Assembly: GCA_019236735.1 (NCBI GenBank)
Contig: JAFAIM010000007.1
Coordinates: 1-64,000 of the forward strand
Reading direction: 5' to 3'
Length of the DNA: 64,000 nucleotides
Source of the DNA: Burkholderiaceae bacterium
GTDB taxonomy: Bacteria > Pseudomonadota > Gammaproteobacteria > Burkholderiales > Burkholderiaceae_F
Part shown: positions 25,836 through 36,318 of the stretch, piece by piece
How positions within the stretch are numbered: the stretch's first letter is position 1
Layout of the letters: the number at the start of each line of letters is the position of its first letter
Notes under the pieces: generated by a model
Seen by the model: only the letters and a program-made list of their open reading frames with translations
Database searches by the model: none
What the model was told of the DNA's origin: nothing
Program-made: the position numbers and the translations under genes

Positions 25836-25956
25836 GGTGAAAAGCCAGGCGGCTTCCAGGGCATCCAGGAGGAATGCTAGCAGGAGCGAAAAAGAAGGAG
25901 TCCTGCGGCCGATTCCCGCTGATAGACTGCCGGCGCTTCGGCCCTACTATTGGAGC

Positions 25957-26754
25957 GTGGCAACTTCCCAGTTCAAGGTCAGCGCGGCGATCGCCGAGCA
26001 TCTTGGCGACCGCTCCGAGCAGCAAGATCGCGTCGCACTGCTGACCAGTCCGCGCAATCCCGGCACGCTGCTGGCGATCGTCGCCGACGGAATGGGTGGG
26101 CGAACCGGCGGCAGGATGGCTTCGGACCAGGTGGTCTCGACCGCCGCCGCTCTGTTCGGAGAAATGTCGGAGCGCGACACGACACTTCCGGACCTGCTGC
26201 GGCAGATCGGATCCGAGGCACACACGGTGATCCGGCTGTCCGCGCTGTCCAGCGAAAAAGAGCCGCATAGCACGATGGCGGCCTTGTTCGTCAAGCGTGA
26301 CATCGCGATCTGGGCGCACGCGGGGGACACTCGCCTGTATTGGTGCCGTGGCGGCCGCGTGCTGCGGCGCACAGTCGATCACACGGTGGCTTCGCAGCTG
26401 CAGGCGGAAGGACGCCATGAGGAGGCAGAAGTTGCAGCGCACCATTACAAGAACGTGTTGTACAGCGCCCTCGGAATCCGCAATCAGCTGAAGCTGGACG
26501 TCGACGAGACCCACGACCTGCGCGTCGGAGACGCCTTTTTGCTCGCCAGCGATGGACTCTGGGCGTACTTCGAAGACGACGAGGTCGCATCACTGCTGGA
26601 TCGTTTGACGCCGACCCCGGCTTGCCAACAGCTGGTCAAACTCGCGCGGGAGCGCGCCGAAGGGCGCGGCGACAACCTTTCGCTGGTGGTGGTCAAGCTG
26701 GAGTCTCCGGCCGAGCCACAGAAGTTCGACGTCCCGGAGCTGCGCAGCCCGTAA
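25957..26754 (+). CDS. PP2C-family serine/threonine protein phosphatase
   Basis: A 265-residue cytoplasmic PP2C/PPM phosphatase of the PrpC/Stp type. Motifs seen: NRDQQ-like start HLGDRSEQQDRVAL, metal-binding VADGMGGRTGG, AHAGDTRLYW, TVDHTV, LLASDGLWAYF and GRGDNLSLVVV. The first metal-binding motif reads EHLGDRSEQQD rather than the usual GxxRxxNED. GTG 25957 is chosen because it sits right before the domain; in-frame ATGs from 25816 would overlap the divergent DUF465 gene and add an unconserved leader. No partner kinase is adjacent. The substrate is unknown. Confidence 0.85.
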   Translation: MATSQFKVSAAIAEHLGDRSEQQDRVALLTSPRNPGTLLAIVADGMGGRTGGRMASDQVVSTAAALFGEMSERDTTLPDLLRQIGSEAHTVIRLSALSSEKEPHSTMAALFVKRDIAIWAHAGDTRLYWCRGGRVLRRTVDHTVASQLQAEGRHEEAEVAAHHYKNVLYSALGIRNQLKLDVDETHDLRVGDAFLLASDGLWAYFEDDEVASLLDRLTPTPACQQLVKLARERAEGRGDNLSLVVVKLESPAEPQKFDVPELRSP

Positions 26755-26760
26755 CCGCCT

Positions 26761-26808
26761 TAGCCAGCTACCGGCTTCCGGCTACGAGCCACCGGCTACC
26801 GGCCAGCC
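26761..26808. repeat. Short imperfect CCGGCTACC repeats
   Basis: The spacer after the phosphatase gene is built from imperfect copies of GCTACCGGC/TTCCGGCTAC, immediately before the second palindromic element. No coding or terminator signal is seen in it. Confidence 0.6.
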
Positions 26809-26811
26809 GCC

Positions 26812-26979
26812 CTAGTGGCATGTAACACCCGATTCCGTAGTGCCTTGCGCGCCTGGGCGGCCGGCTGCTTTGTCGCTTTCCTCGCGAATACTCGCCTGAT
26901 ATTCGTCTCGGCTCGCTTCGCGCATCCGGCTCGCCCGGGCGCGCCTTTCCCTCCGGAATCGGGTGTTACATGCCACTAG
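26812..26979. repeat. 168-bp palindromic MITE-like element, copy 2
   Basis: Same length and same 25-bp perfect terminal inverted repeats (26812-26836 and 26955-26979) as the copy at 912-1079, in opposite orientation, with four substitutions, three of them in the loop-side part of one arm. It sits between the 3' ends of two convergent genes. Its strong hairpin may also block read-through from either side. Flanking bases are ...GCC|CTAG and CTAG|TCTC. Confidence 0.85.
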
Positions 26980-26990
26980 TCTCTTAGGGT

Positions 26991-27752
26991 TCAGTCGCCG
27001 GGGCCTGGCGCCGGGACTTCCGGCGATACCGCCGCCGCCTGCGCCTTAAGCTTGGCTTCGCGCTCCTTGCGCTTTTCCTCGCGCTCGCGCTGCCTGCTTT
27101 GCGCGTACGCCTTCGCACTGTCCTGTTTGTCCCGGTAGCGCTTCTCGTTCTGCGCGACGTTGCGCAGGTGGACGCTGGCGCGCTCGGCCTCGTCCTTGTC
27201 GTGCTGGGCATTGCGTTGCTCGTAGCCCTTGCGGTTGCCTTCGGCCTGCTCCTGCTTATGCAGCGCATCCTGCTCCTGCTCTTGCGCATGCGCAGAGCGT
27301 TCCTGGGCCGCTTTGTGCGCGTCGGCTTCCTTCTGGGGGCGCTCGGCCTGCTCCCGGCGCCACTGCGCCTGCTGGGCTTCTTGGTCGGCCGTGTGCTGTT
27401 GCGCCGCCAGCAGACGCTGCAGGTCGTGCGCCTCGACCTCGACCCGATGCACCTGTTCCTGTCCCTTCATATAGATCTTGCGCGCCTTTTCCTGGCACGC
27501 GTTCTGCAGGAAAACACGCAAGCAGCGGGCCGTCTCGGACTTGTAGCTCGACTCGAGCGCTTCGCGGACAGTGCCTGCGTCGACGAGCGCCTGCTGCGCG
27601 GTGGCAGCAGTCTTGATCGTGCCCGCCGGATAGTGCCCGTTCAGGTCGGCCGCGGTTTGCGCGGCCCAGACGGCCGCCGCCCAAGTAACCAGGCTGGTCA
27701 TGGCTGCCAAGGTCAACGAGGCTCGGCGCAAATCCCGCTTGCAAAATTTCAC
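26991..27752 (-). CDS. Secreted Gln/Glu-rich coiled-coil protein
   Basis: A 253-residue protein whose GTG start (27752) overlaps the zapE stop (GTGA), so it is the last gene of the TCA-cycle run. A signal peptide is present (basic KFCKRDLRR then a hydrophobic stretch ending VWAAQ). The early mature part has two cysteines (TARCLRVFLQNACQEKARKIYM). From about residue 90 on it is a highly charged Arg/Gln/Glu/Lys/Ala helix typical of a long coiled coil, then a short proline-rich tail. I do not recognise the family. A periplasmic structural or envelope role linked to ZapE would be a guess. Confidence 0.65.
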   Translation of the reverse strand: MKFCKRDLRRASLTLAAMTSLVTWAAAVWAAQTAADLNGHYPAGTIKTAATAQQALVDAGTVREALESSYKSETARCLRVFLQNACQEKARKIYMKGQEQVHRVEVEAHDLQRLLAAQQHTADQEAQQAQWRREQAERPQKEADAHKAAQERSAHAQEQEQDALHKQEQAEGNRKGYEQRNAQHDKDEAERASVHLRNVAQNEKRYRDKQDSAKAYAQSRQREREEKRKEREAKLKAQAAAVSPEVPAPGPGD

Positions 27753-28843
27753 GTCGTCACGGCTACGCGTCTGGTCCGATTGCCACTGTACTCCGGTGAC
27801 TGCATCTCGATCAGCCGCGATGCCGCACGCTGGAATTCCTGCTGCAGCTGTCCCGCGCGGTACAGACCGTTGGGCGCAACCTGCGCCGAAACGATCAGTC
27901 GCACGCCGCGGTCGTACAGAACGTCGATCAGCCACGTCAGCCTGCGCGCCTCGGACGACTGTGCCGCCGATAGCTGCGGCACGTTCGACAGCAGCACCGT
28001 GTGAAACTGCGATGCGATTTCCAGGTAGTCGTTGTACGAGCGCGGGCCGCCGCACAACTCTGCGAAATCGAACCAGACGATGCCGCCGGCTCGCCGGCGT
28101 GCTTGGATCGTGCGATCCTCGATCCGCAGCAGCGGCGGTTGATCCGCCACCTCGGCAATGCGCGCAAATGCCGCCTGCAAGCGCGCTTCCGCCGCCGCAC
28201 CGAGCGGGGTGACGTACATTTCGACGTCGCGCATCGCGAGCAGCCGGTAGTCGACCCCGCCATCGACGGCCACGACATCGAGCTGCTGCTTCAACAGCTC
28301 GATCGCCGGCAACAGACGGTCGCGATGCAACCCGTCCGGATACAGGGCCTCGGGCTCCTGGTTGGACGTCATCACGAATCCGACCCGAAGTTCGAACAAG
28401 CGGACCAGCAGGCGGTGCAGGATCATCGCATCGGCGATGTCCGAAACCTGAAACTCGTCGAAACAGATCAGGCGGCTGCGCCTGGCCAGCAGCAGCCCCA
28501 CCCGGTCCAGCGGCTCCGTTTCGCCCCGCACCTCCTGCATGCGACGGTGCACGTCGCGCATGAACTCGTGGAAATGCACGCGTGTCTTGCGCACCAGCGG
28601 CACGGCATGGAAGAAGCAGTCCATTAGGAAGCTCTTTCCGCGCCCCACTCCGCCCCATAGGTAGACGCCGCGCGGGATCGGCGGACGCACGAGCAACCGC
28701 GTCACCGCGTTGGAACGGCGCGACTTATAGTCGATCCACTCGTCGCATAGCCGCTGCAGCCGTTCGGCGGCGGCGCGCTGCGAGGCGTCGGCTTGGAAGC
28801 CGCGCGCCGCCAGCGTCTGCTCGAAGCTTTCGATCACCGACAT
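27749..28843 (-). CDS. zapE: Cell division ATPase ZapE (AFG1 family)
   Basis: ZapE is an AFG1-like ATPase that acts on the FtsZ ring under stress. The 364-residue protein has Walker A GGVGRGKS, VHFHEFM, Walker B LICFDEFQVSDIADAM, sensor TSNQEPEALYPDGL and the C-terminal DVLYDRGVRLIVSAQV. Length fits. It follows lpdA by 61 bp in the minus-strand run, a neighbourhood shared by many betaproteobacteria. Confidence 0.94.
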   Translation of the reverse strand: MSVIESFEQTLAARGFQADASQRAAAERLQRLCDEWIDYKSRRSNAVTRLLVRPPIPRGVYLWGGVGRGKSFLMDCFFHAVPLVRKTRVHFHEFMRDVHRRMQEVRGETEPLDRVGLLLARRSRLICFDEFQVSDIADAMILHRLLVRLFELRVGFVMTSNQEPEALYPDGLHRDRLLPAIELLKQQLDVVAVDGGVDYRLLAMRDVEMYVTPLGAAAEARLQAAFARIAEVADQPPLLRIEDRTIQARRRAGGIVWFDFAELCGGPRSYNDYLEIASQFHTVLLSNVPQLSAAQSSEARRLTWLIDVLYDRGVRLIVSAQVAPNGLYRAGQLQQEFQRAASRLIEMQSPEYSGNRTRRVAVTT

Positions 28844-28904
28844 TTCTGCGGTCCGGAGGCGAAAATGCCCCCGCGAGTCCAGCTGCGCGGGCGAAGCTTC
28901 GCGA

Positions 28905-30347
28905 TCAGATGTTCAGCGCCCGCCCCTCGACTGCCAGCGCGGCCTCGCGCGTGGCTTCGGACAGCGTCGGGTGCGCGTGACACACGCGCGCGATGTCCTC
29001 GGAGGAGGCCCGGAACGCCATTGCCAGCACCGCCTCGGCGATCAGCTCGGATACGAGCGGCCCGACGGCATGCACTCCGAGCACACGGTCGGTCTGCGCG
29101 TCCGCCAGACACTTCACCAGTCCCGCGGTGTCGCCCATAGCGCGGGCGCGCCCGTTGGCGGCGAAAGGGAATGTGCCAGCGCGATACGCTCGTCCCGAGG
29201 CCTTCAGCTGCTGCTCGGTCTGACCGACCCAGGCGATCTCGGGAGCGGTGTAGATGACCCAGGCAATGGTTTCCAGATCCACATGCCCGTGCTGTCCGGC
29301 GATCGATTCGGCCACAGCGACGGCTTCCTCCTCGGCTTTGTGCGCAAGCATCGGACCGCGAACGACGTCTCCAATGGCCCAGATACCTTCGATACTGGTA
29401 CGGCAGGCCGCGTCGACCTCGATGAATCCGCGCTGATCCAGCTTCAAACCTACCGCTTCACCGTTCAGGCCCTCGGTATTGGGTAGTCGGCCGATCGAGA
29501 CGATCAGCTTGTCACACTCCAACTGTTGCGCCTTCTTGGCCGAGTCCTGGTAGCGCACGCGCAGACCCTCGGCGCCGGAATCGACACTCTCGATCGCGAT
29601 ACCGAGCTCGATCTTCAGCCCCTGCCGCGTGAACTGCTTATGGGCTTCGCGCGCGATCTGCTCGTCCGCCGCAGGCAAGAACGCGGGAAGCGCCTCCAAC
29701 AGCGTTACCTCCGAGCCCAACCGCCGCCACACCGAACCCAATTCGAGACCGACCACTCCGGCACCGATGACACCCAAGCGCTGCGGCACCGCCGCGATCG
29801 ACAGGGCGCCGTCGTTCGACAGTACGCGCTTCTCGTCGAACGCGAGTCCCGGCAGCGGGCGCGCCACCGATCCGGTCGCCACCACGACATGCGGCGCCGT
29901 CAGGACCATGCCCTCGCCTGCGCCGGCGACCGAGACGCGGTGCAAGCCGGCAGCGTCGGTTTCGAAACGACCCGGGCCGTGGAAGAACGTCACACGGTTC
30001 TTCTTGAAGAGGTACAAAATCCCCTCGTTGTTCTGGCGAACGACGGTGGATTTGCGCGCAAGCATCTTCTGCAGGTCGATCGCGATCGAGTCGATTCGAA
30101 TGCCGTGGTCGCCAAAGTGGCGACGTGCATTCTCGAAGTTCTCGGACGAATGCAGCAGCGCTTTGGACGGGATGCAGCCGATATTGGTGCAGGTTCCGCC
30201 GGGCGCCGGGCCTCCCTTCTCGTTGCGCCACGCGTCCACGCATGCCACGCGCAGGCCGAGCTGCGCGGCGCGGATCGCGCCCGTGTAACCGCCCGGGCCC
30301 GCGCCGATCACGATCACGTCGAAACGATTGTCCGCGCTCGAGGCCAA
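28905..30347 (-). CDS. lpdA: Dihydrolipoyl dehydrogenase (E3) of 2-oxoglutarate dehydrogenase
   Basis: FAD enzyme that reoxidises lipoamide on OdhB. The 480-residue protein has the FAD fingerprint VIVIGAGPGGYTGA, redox disulphide Cys53/Cys58 in GGTCTNIGCIPSK, NAD motif VIGAGVVGLELGS and the C-terminal His in HAHPTLSEA. The start is TTG (30347): no ATG or GTG exists between it and the fingerprint. Placement after odhB marks it as the E3 dedicated to this complex. Confidence 0.95.
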   Translation of the reverse strand: MASSADNRFDVIVIGAGPGGYTGAIRAAQLGLRVACVDAWRNEKGGPAPGGTCTNIGCIPSKALLHSSENFENARRHFGDHGIRIDSIAIDLQKMLARKSTVVRQNNEGILYLFKKNRVTFFHGPGRFETDAAGLHRVSVAGAGEGMVLTAPHVVVATGSVARPLPGLAFDEKRVLSNDGALSIAAVPQRLGVIGAGVVGLELGSVWRRLGSEVTLLEALPAFLPAADEQIAREAHKQFTRQGLKIELGIAIESVDSGAEGLRVRYQDSAKKAQQLECDKLIVSIGRLPNTEGLNGEAVGLKLDQRGFIEVDAACRTSIEGIWAIGDVVRGPMLAHKAEEEAVAVAESIAGQHGHVDLETIAWVIYTAPEIAWVGQTEQQLKASGRAYRAGTFPFAANGRARAMGDTAGLVKCLADAQTDRVLGVHAVGPLVSELIAEAVLAMAFRASSEDIARVCHAHPTLSEATREAALAVEGRALNI

Positions 30348-30402
30348 GCCAATCTCAGATCAGGTCAGGGCCGGACTCCGCGGTCCGGCAATGAGTCGCC
30401 AC

Positions 30403-31731
30403 TTAGACTTCAAGAAGTAGGCGCGACGGATCCTCCAGCGCCTCCTTGATCGCGACCAGCGAAAGCACCGCCTCGCGACCGTCGATGATCCGGTGGTCGT
30501 ACGACAGGGCCATGTAATTGACCGGACGAATCACGATCTGCCCGTCTTCGACCACCGGGCGATCGCGCGTGGCGTGCACACCCAGGATCGCCGACTGCGG
30601 TGGATTGATGATCGGCGTGGAGAGCATCGATCCGAACACCCCACCGTTGGAAATCGAAAACGTTCCGCCGGTGAGTTCCTCGATCGTCAACCGGCCCTGG
30701 GTCGCGCGTCCGCCGAAATCGGCGATGCGACGCTCGATCTCCGCGAAACTCAGCTGGTCGGCATCGCGCAGGATCGGAACCACCAGCCCGCGCGGAGAGC
30801 CCACCGCAATCCCGATGTCGAAGTAGCCGTGATAGACGATTTCGGCGCCGTCAACCGATGCATTGACGATCGGGTACTTCTTCAATGCAGACACCGCGGC
30901 TTTGACGAAGAAGGACATGAAACCGAGCTTGACGCCGTGCTCCTTCTCGAAGCGATCCTTGTAGCGGTTGCGCAGCTCGATCAGCGGTCCCATGTTCACT
31001 TCGTTGAACGTGGTCAGGATAGCCGCGGTCGACTGCGATTGCACCAAGCGCTCGGCCACGCGCTGACGCAGCCGCGACATCGGAACGCGCTGTTCCGGAC
31101 GCCCGCTCAGCGATCCTGGATCGATCGGCGCTTTCACTTCCGGAAGCGCCGGCCGCGCGGCCGCCGCGGGTGCCGATATCGGAGCCGGTGCCACCGGTGC
31201 CGCCGGCGCTTCAGCCGCCGAAGCGCGGGGCGCGGAGGCGGGCTGCAACGCCGCAAGGACGTCACCCTTGGTGATCCGTCCATCGCGCCCGGTGCCGACA
31301 ACCTGCGAAGCCGACAAACCTGCGTCGGCCATCCGCTTGGCTGCCGCCGGCATTGCCACGGCAGGCGCCGAATTCGCAGCGGCTGCAGCCGAAGCAGACG
31401 CCTGGATCGCCGCAGGTGCAGGCGCGGCCACCGCCGGGGCGGACGCCTGCGTCCCGGAAGCAGCGGCGCCACGGCCGGATGCCCCCTGCGCGTCGCCCTG
31501 CGGGTCGATGACGGCGATCAGTTCACCGGATGCGACCGAGCTGCCGTCGGGCTTGACGATCTGCGCGACCGTCCCGCCGGACGGCGCCGGAATCTCGAGG
31601 ACCACCTTATCGGTCTCGACCTCGACCAGCACCTCGTCGGCAGCGACGCGCTCGCCGGCTTTCTTCTTCCATTGCAGCAGCGTCGCCTCGGAGACCGATT
31701 CGGACAGCTGCGGGACCTTTACTTCGACCAT
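30403..31731 (-). CDS. odhB: 2-oxoglutarate dehydrogenase E2, dihydrolipoyl succinyltransferase
   Basis: The 442-residue E2 has one N-terminal lipoyl domain with the lipoylated Lys42 in [10 protein letters not shown], an Ala/Pro-rich linker (about residues 80-125), an E3-binding domain ([29 protein letters not shown]), a second Ala/Pro linker and the catalytic core ending in [12 protein letters not shown], with the active-site His. It passes succinyl groups to CoA. One lipoyl domain and the [20 protein letters not shown] start of the core are as in OdhB/SucB. Confidence 0.96.
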   Translation of the reverse strand: MVEVKVPQLSESVSEATLLQWKKKAGERVAADEVLVEVETDKVVLEIPAPSGGTVAQIVKPDGSSVASGELIAVIDPQGDAQGASGRGAAASGTQASAPAVAAPAPAAIQASASAAAAANSAPAVAMPAAAKRMADAGLSASQVVGTGRDGRITKGDVLAALQPASAPRASAAEAPAAPVAPAPISAPAAAARPALPEVKAPIDPGSLSGRPEQRVPMSRLRQRVAERLVQSQSTAAILTTFNEVNMGPLIELRNRYKDRFEKEHGVKLGFMSFFVKAAVSALKKYPIVNASVDGAEIVYHGYFDIGIAVGSPRGLVVPILRDADQLSFAEIERRIADFGGRATQGRLTIEELTGGTFSISNGGVFGSMLSTPIINPPQSAILGVHATRDRPVVEDGQIVIRPVNYMALSYDHRIIDGREAVLSLVAIKEALEDPSRLLLEV

Positions 31732-31775
31732 TTTTCGACCATCGGGGAAGTTCCTGTGTTCGGGAAAAAGAGTCC

Positions 31776-34631
31776 TCAGCGGTGCAGCACCAGGCCCTTG
31801 AGCTTGCCGAAGGCCGCTTCGATCAGCGCTTTCTGCTGCTCCATGTGCTTGACGTAGTAGCCGACCGCAGGCGAAGCCGAAGCGGGACGGCCCGCGTAGC
31901 CGAGCTTATGCGCCTCGGTCATTTCTTCCAGCAAGTGGTGCTGCACGTAGGACCACGCCCCCATGTTCTGCGGCTCGTCCTGGCACCAAACGACCTCGGT
32001 CACATTCGGCAGGCGCTTGAATTCGGCGGCCAGCACCTTGTGCGGGAATGGGTACAGCTGTTCGACACGAATGAGCGCCACGTCGTCGGCTTTGCGCTCC
32101 TCGCGCTCGCCCTTCAGGTCGTAGTACACCTTGCCGGAGCACAGCACCACGCGGCGCACCTTCTGCGCGTCCGGCGCCGACGGGTCCGAAAGCACGGTGC
32201 GGAACTCGCCGCGCGCAAGTTCGACCAGCTCGGAGGCGGCGTCCTTATGGCGCAGCAGCGACTTTGGCGTCATGATCACGAGCGGCTTGCGGAACATCCG
32301 GATCATCTGCCGCCGCAACAGATGGAAAATCTGTGCTGCGGTCGTCGGCTGCACCACCTGCATATTGTTATCGGCGGCCAGCTGCAGGAAACGCTCCGGC
32401 CGAGCCGACGAATGCTCGGGGCCCTGCCCCTCGTAGCCATGTGGCAGCATCAGTGCTAGCCCCGACTGACGGCCCCACTTGACTTCGCCGGCAGCGATGA
32501 ACTGATCGATCACGACCTGCGCACCGTTGCCGAAGTCGCCGAACTGCGCCTCCCACACCACGAGTGCGTTGGGTGCTGCGCTCGAATAGCCGTACTCGAA
32601 GCCCAGCACCGCCTCTTCCGAAAGGACCGAGTCGATGACGGTGAAGGGCGCCTGCTTGTCCAGCACGTTTTGCAGCGGCACATATGTGCCAACGTCCCAC
32701 TTTTCTCGATTCTGGTCGTGCAGCACCGCATGTCGGTGCGAGAACGTCCCGCGCCCGGAATCCTGGCCGGTGATGCGCACCGGGTAGCCGCTGGCCACGA
32801 GCGAGGCGAATGCAAGGTGCTCGGCCATTCCCCAATCGACCGGGACCTTTCCTTCGCCCATCGCGCGCCGGTCGGCAACCACTTTTTCGACCAGCGGATG
32901 CAGCTTGAATTTCTCGGGTACCGTCGTGATCCGCTGGGCCAGGCGCTTGAGCTCCGACACCGGGATCGCCGTGTCCGCCGTGTCCGTCCACTTGCGGTTC
33001 AGGTATGGCGTCCAGTCGACCGCGTACTGACTCTTGAAATTGGTCAGAACCGGATCGACGGTCTGGCGCCCCTGGTCGAGCACCGAACGGTACGTGCGCG
33101 ACATCGCATCGGCCTCGTCGGCCCCGATCGTGCCCTGGGTCGCCAGCTTTTCCGCGTACAGCTTGCGAGTTCCCGGGTGCAGCGCGATCTTCTTGTACAT
33201 CAGCGGCTGCGTCACGGCCGGGGTGTCCTGCTCGTTGTGCCCCAGCCGCCGGAAACAGACGATGTCCAGCACCACGTCCCTGCCGAATTCCTGCCGGAAG
33301 TCGAGCGCGATCTGAGTGGCCAGCACCACCGCTTCGGGATCGTCGCCGTTCACATGCAGCACCGGCGCCTCGATCATCTTCACCACGTCCGTGCAGTACA
33401 GAGACGAGCGCGAATCGCGCGGATCGGAGGTCGTGAAGCCGATCTGGTTGTTGATCACGATGTGGACCGTGCCTCCGGTGCCATAGCCGCGCGTCTCGGC
33501 CAGCTCCAGCGTCTCCATCACGACGCCCTGTCCTGGGAACGAGGCGTCGCCGTGCACCAGCACCGGCAGCACCTTGTCCCCGCGTGCATCGCCGCGCCGT
33601 TCCTGGCGGGCGCGGACTGAGCCTTCCACCACTGGATCGACAATCTCCAGGTGCGACGGGTTGAACGCGAGCGACAGGTGCACCGGCCCGCCCGGGGTCG
33701 GAACGTCGCTGGAGAAGCCCAGGTGGTACTTCACGTCGCCGGCCGGCAAATCAATGGCCGCTTTGCCTTCGAACTCGGCGAACAGCTCCGCGGGTGTTTT
33801 GCCGAGCGTATTGACCAGAACGTTCAGGCGCCCGCGATGCGCCATCCCGATCACGATCTCCTCGACTCCCGCTTCGCCGGCGCGCTGGATCAGTTCGTCC
33901 ATCGCCGCAATGAAACTCTCTCCGCCCTCGAGCGAGAAGCGCTTCTGTCCGACGTACTTGGTATGCAGGTAGCGCTCCAAACCTTCGGCGGCGGTCAGGC
34001 GGTTCAGGATGTGGCGCTTCTGATCCGCAGAGAAATTCGGGGTCGAGCGGATTGTCTCGAGGCGCTGCTGCAGCCAGCGCTTCTGCGCAGGGTCCGCGAT
34101 GTACATGAACTCGGGCCCGATGGTGCCGCAGTAGGTCTGCCGCAGAGCCTTGACGATGTCGCGCAGGCTCATCTGCTCCTGGCCGAAATACGTGTTGGCG
34201 GCAGAGAACTCCGTATCCAGGTCCGCCTCGTTCAGGTCATAGAAGGCCGGCTCCAACTCGGGGATCTTCGGCCGCTCCTGGCGTTTCAGCGGATCCAGGT
34301 CGGCCCAGCGGCTGCCGAGGAAGCGATAGGCGGCGATGATCGACTGGACATGGACCTGCTTGCGCGCAACCGACAGGTCCGTCGGCGCAACGGACGGTCG
34401 CAAGGTCCCCGCTTTGGCGCGCAGCGCGAACGACTCCACGATCGGGGCGTGTGCCACGTCCGGGGTGGAAGCCTTGCCGTCGGCCGCCGGCACCAGCTGC
34501 ATCTGGTCGAAATAGGCGCGCCAGCGTTCCGGCACCGACCCGGGGTTGTCGAGGTAGTGCTCGTACAGATCCTCGATGTAGGAGGCATTGCCCCCGAACA
34601 AGTACGAGTTGACTTGGAACTGCCGCATCAT
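31776..34631 (-). CDS. odhA: 2-oxoglutarate dehydrogenase E1
   Basis: Thiamine-diphosphate decarboxylase of the complex, 951 residues. It starts [30 protein letters not shown], has the succinyl-site region [14 protein letters not shown], the ThDP motif [20 protein letters not shown] and [16 protein letters not shown], and the pyrimidine-binding [22 protein letters not shown]. Upstream in-frame codons to 34799 overlap gltA and look non-homologous, so ATG 34631 is chosen. It follows gltA by 37 bp. Confidence 0.96.
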   Translation of the reverse strand: MMRQFQVNSYLFGGNASYIEDLYEHYLDNPGSVPERWRAYFDQMQLVPAADGKASTPDVAHAPIVESFALRAKAGTLRPSVAPTDLSVARKQVHVQSIIAAYRFLGSRWADLDPLKRQERPKIPELEPAFYDLNEADLDTEFSAANTYFGQEQMSLRDIVKALRQTYCGTIGPEFMYIADPAQKRWLQQRLETIRSTPNFSADQKRHILNRLTAAEGLERYLHTKYVGQKRFSLEGGESFIAAMDELIQRAGEAGVEEIVIGMAHRGRLNVLVNTLGKTPAELFAEFEGKAAIDLPAGDVKYHLGFSSDVPTPGGPVHLSLAFNPSHLEIVDPVVEGSVRARQERRGDARGDKVLPVLVHGDASFPGQGVVMETLELAETRGYGTGGTVHIVINNQIGFTTSDPRDSRSSLYCTDVVKMIEAPVLHVNGDDPEAVVLATQIALDFRQEFGRDVVLDIVCFRRLGHNEQDTPAVTQPLMYKKIALHPGTRKLYAEKLATQGTIGADEADAMSRTYRSVLDQGRQTVDPVLTNFKSQYAVDWTPYLNRKWTDTADTAIPVSELKRLAQRITTVPEKFKLHPLVEKVVADRRAMGEGKVPVDWGMAEHLAFASLVASGYPVRITGQDSGRGTFSHRHAVLHDQNREKWDVGTYVPLQNVLDKQAPFTVIDSVLSEEAVLGFEYGYSSAAPNALVVWEAQFGDFGNGAQVVIDQFIAAGEVKWGRQSGLALMLPHGYEGQGPEHSSARPERFLQLAADNNMQVVQPTTAAQIFHLLRRQMIRMFRKPLVIMTPKSLLRHKDAASELVELARGEFRTVLSDPSAPDAQKVRRVVLCSGKVYYDLKGEREERKADDVALIRVEQLYPFPHKVLAAEFKRLPNVTEVVWCQDEPQNMGAWSYVQHHLLEEMTEAHKLGYAGRPASASPAVGYYVKHMEQQKALIEAAFGKLKGLVLHR

Positions 34632-34668
34632 TGCTCGGGCCTTCCCAACGGTGGTTTGGCGAGCGATT

Positions 34669-35979
34669 CTACTTGCCGGGCGTGACGTCGCGCTTGGCAT
34701 GCCCGCTATACAGTTGGCGCGGCCGCCCGATCTTGTATTCCGGATCCGCAAGCATCTCGTTGAGCTGCGCGATCCAGCCGACCGTGCGAGCCAGCGCAAA
34801 GATCGCGGTGAACAGCGGCACCGGGATGCCGATCGCTTTCTGAACGATGCCGGAATAGAAATCGACGTTCGGATAGAGCTTGCGTGAGACGAAGTACTCG
34901 TCCTCGAGCGCGATCTTTTCCAGGCCCATCGCGAGCTGGAACAGCGGGTCGTCGTGCAGCCCCAGTTCGGCGAGCACCTCGTGGCAGGTCTCGCGCATCA
35001 GCTTGGCGCGCGGGTCATAGTTCTTGTACACGCGATGGCCGAACCCCATCAGACGCACGCTCGAATTCTTGTCCTTGACCTTTGTAATGAACTCGCCGAT
35101 ACGCGCCAAGCCGCCCTGCCCCTGCAGCTCGTACAGCATCGACAGCGCCGCCTCGTTGGCGCCGCCGTGCGCCGGACCCCACAAGCAGGCCACCCCCGCG
35201 GCGATCGCCGCGAAAGGGTTCGTGCCGGACGAGGCGCACAGTCGCACGGTGGAGGTCGATGCATTCTGCTCGTGGTCGGCGTGGAGGATGAAAATGCGGT
35301 CCAGCGCCCGTACCAGCACCGGGTTCACATGGTAGTCCTCGCACGGCGTGGCAAACATCATGTGCATGAAGTTGGCTGCATACGACAGCTCGTTGCGCGG
35401 GTACATGTATGGCTGCCCGACCGTGTACTTGTAGGCCATCGCGACCAGCGTTGGCATCTTCGCGATCAGTCGGATCGCCGAGATCTCGCGTTGGCGCGGG
35501 TCGTGCACGTTGATCGAATCCGGGTAAAAAGCGGACAGCGCCCCCACCAGCCCGGTCATCACCGCCATCGGGTGCGAATCCCTCCGGAACCCCCGCAGGA
35601 AGTACTGCATCTGCTCGTGCACCATCGTGTGGCGCGACACCAGCCAGGCGAACTCCTTGCGCTGCTTCGTGTCGGGCAGCTCCCCGTACAGGATCAGGTA
35701 GCACACCTCCAGGAAGTTGCAGTGGTGCGCCAGCTGCTCGATCGGGTAGCCGCGGTACAGCAACTCGCCGCGATCGCCGTCGATATAGGTGATCGACGAA
35801 TTGCACGCCGCTGTTGACAGGAAACCGGGGTCGTATGTGAATTTGCCGGTGCGCGGATACAGCGCGCGAATGTCGAGCACATCCGGCCCGATGGTGCCCT
35901 TGTAGATCGGCAGCTCGATGGGCGGCGAGCCGTCGCTGAAGCTCAGCGTAGCCTTGTGTTCTGAGGCAGTCATCGCCAT
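34669..35979 (-). CDS. gltA: Citrate synthase
   Basis: Type II (Gram-negative) citrate synthase of 436 residues. The catalytic His residues are in [13 protein letters not shown] and [15 protein letters not shown], and the N-terminal domain (about 60 residues) associated with NADH control in hexameric enzymes is present. Substrates are oxaloacetate (from Mdh, encoded 5 kb away) and acetyl-CoA. GGAGAAG precedes ATG 35979 by a short spacing; a second ATG lies two codons on. Confidence 0.97.
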   Translation of the reverse strand: MAMTASEHKATLSFSDGSPPIELPIYKGTIGPDVLDIRALYPRTGKFTYDPGFLSTAACNSSITYIDGDRGELLYRGYPIEQLAHHCNFLEVCYLILYGELPDTKQRKEFAWLVSRHTMVHEQMQYFLRGFRRDSHPMAVMTGLVGALSAFYPDSINVHDPRQREISAIRLIAKMPTLVAMAYKYTVGQPYMYPRNELSYAANFMHMMFATPCEDYHVNPVLVRALDRIFILHADHEQNASTSTVRLCASSGTNPFAAIAAGVACLWGPAHGGANEAALSMLYELQGQGGLARIGEFITKVKDKNSSVRLMGFGHRVYKNYDPRAKLMRETCHEVLAELGLHDDPLFQLAMGLEKIALEDEYFVSRKLYPNVDFYSGIVQKAIGIPVPLFTAIFALARTVGWIAQLNEMLADPEYKIGRPRQLYSGHAKRDVTPGK

Positions 35980-36008
35980 CGTCTTCTCCGCGGTTAGAGT
36001 GCGAATCG

Positions 36009-36305
36009 CTATCGGTCCGTTTGTGCCGTCGCAGGGGCGCCACCCGCGCGCAGCTCCGCCAGCACCTCGCGCACCGACGGCGCATCGAGCTCGGCGTCCG
36101 GCTGCCGGCGCTCCAACAGCAGTTCGAGCAGCTCGGGATCACCCAGCTCGAGCAAGCGCGCAAGCGCTTCAGCGTGCGGCCGCTCGAGCGCGGCGCCGTG
36201 CCGGTCCAGGAAGCGGGCGAGCAGGATGTCGTTCTCCAGCAGTCCGCGCCGAGCGCGCCATCGCAGTCGACGCAAAGCGTCGGTCGGTTGATCGGCTGCC
36301 GTCAT
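36009..36305 (-). CDS. sdhE: Succinate dehydrogenase assembly factor SdhE
   Basis: SdhE promotes covalent FAD attachment to SdhA. The 98-residue helical protein has the family motif [11 protein letters not shown] (RGxxE) near residue 20 and the [17 protein letters not shown] segment. It follows sdhB by 13 bp. ATG 36305 is preferred to an in-frame TTG four codons upstream. Confidence 0.92.
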   Translation of the reverse strand: MTAADQPTDALRRLRWRARRGLLENDILLARFLDRHGAALERPHAEALARLLELGDPELLELLLERRQPDAELDAPSVREVLAELRAGGAPATAQTDR

Positions 36306-36318
36306 GTTGCGATCCAAG

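Noticed and set aside
27753-28658. Minus-strand open frame extending the coiled-coil gene far upstream
   Set aside because: It runs through zapE in another frame and has no family match; the GTGA overlap marks the true start at 27752.
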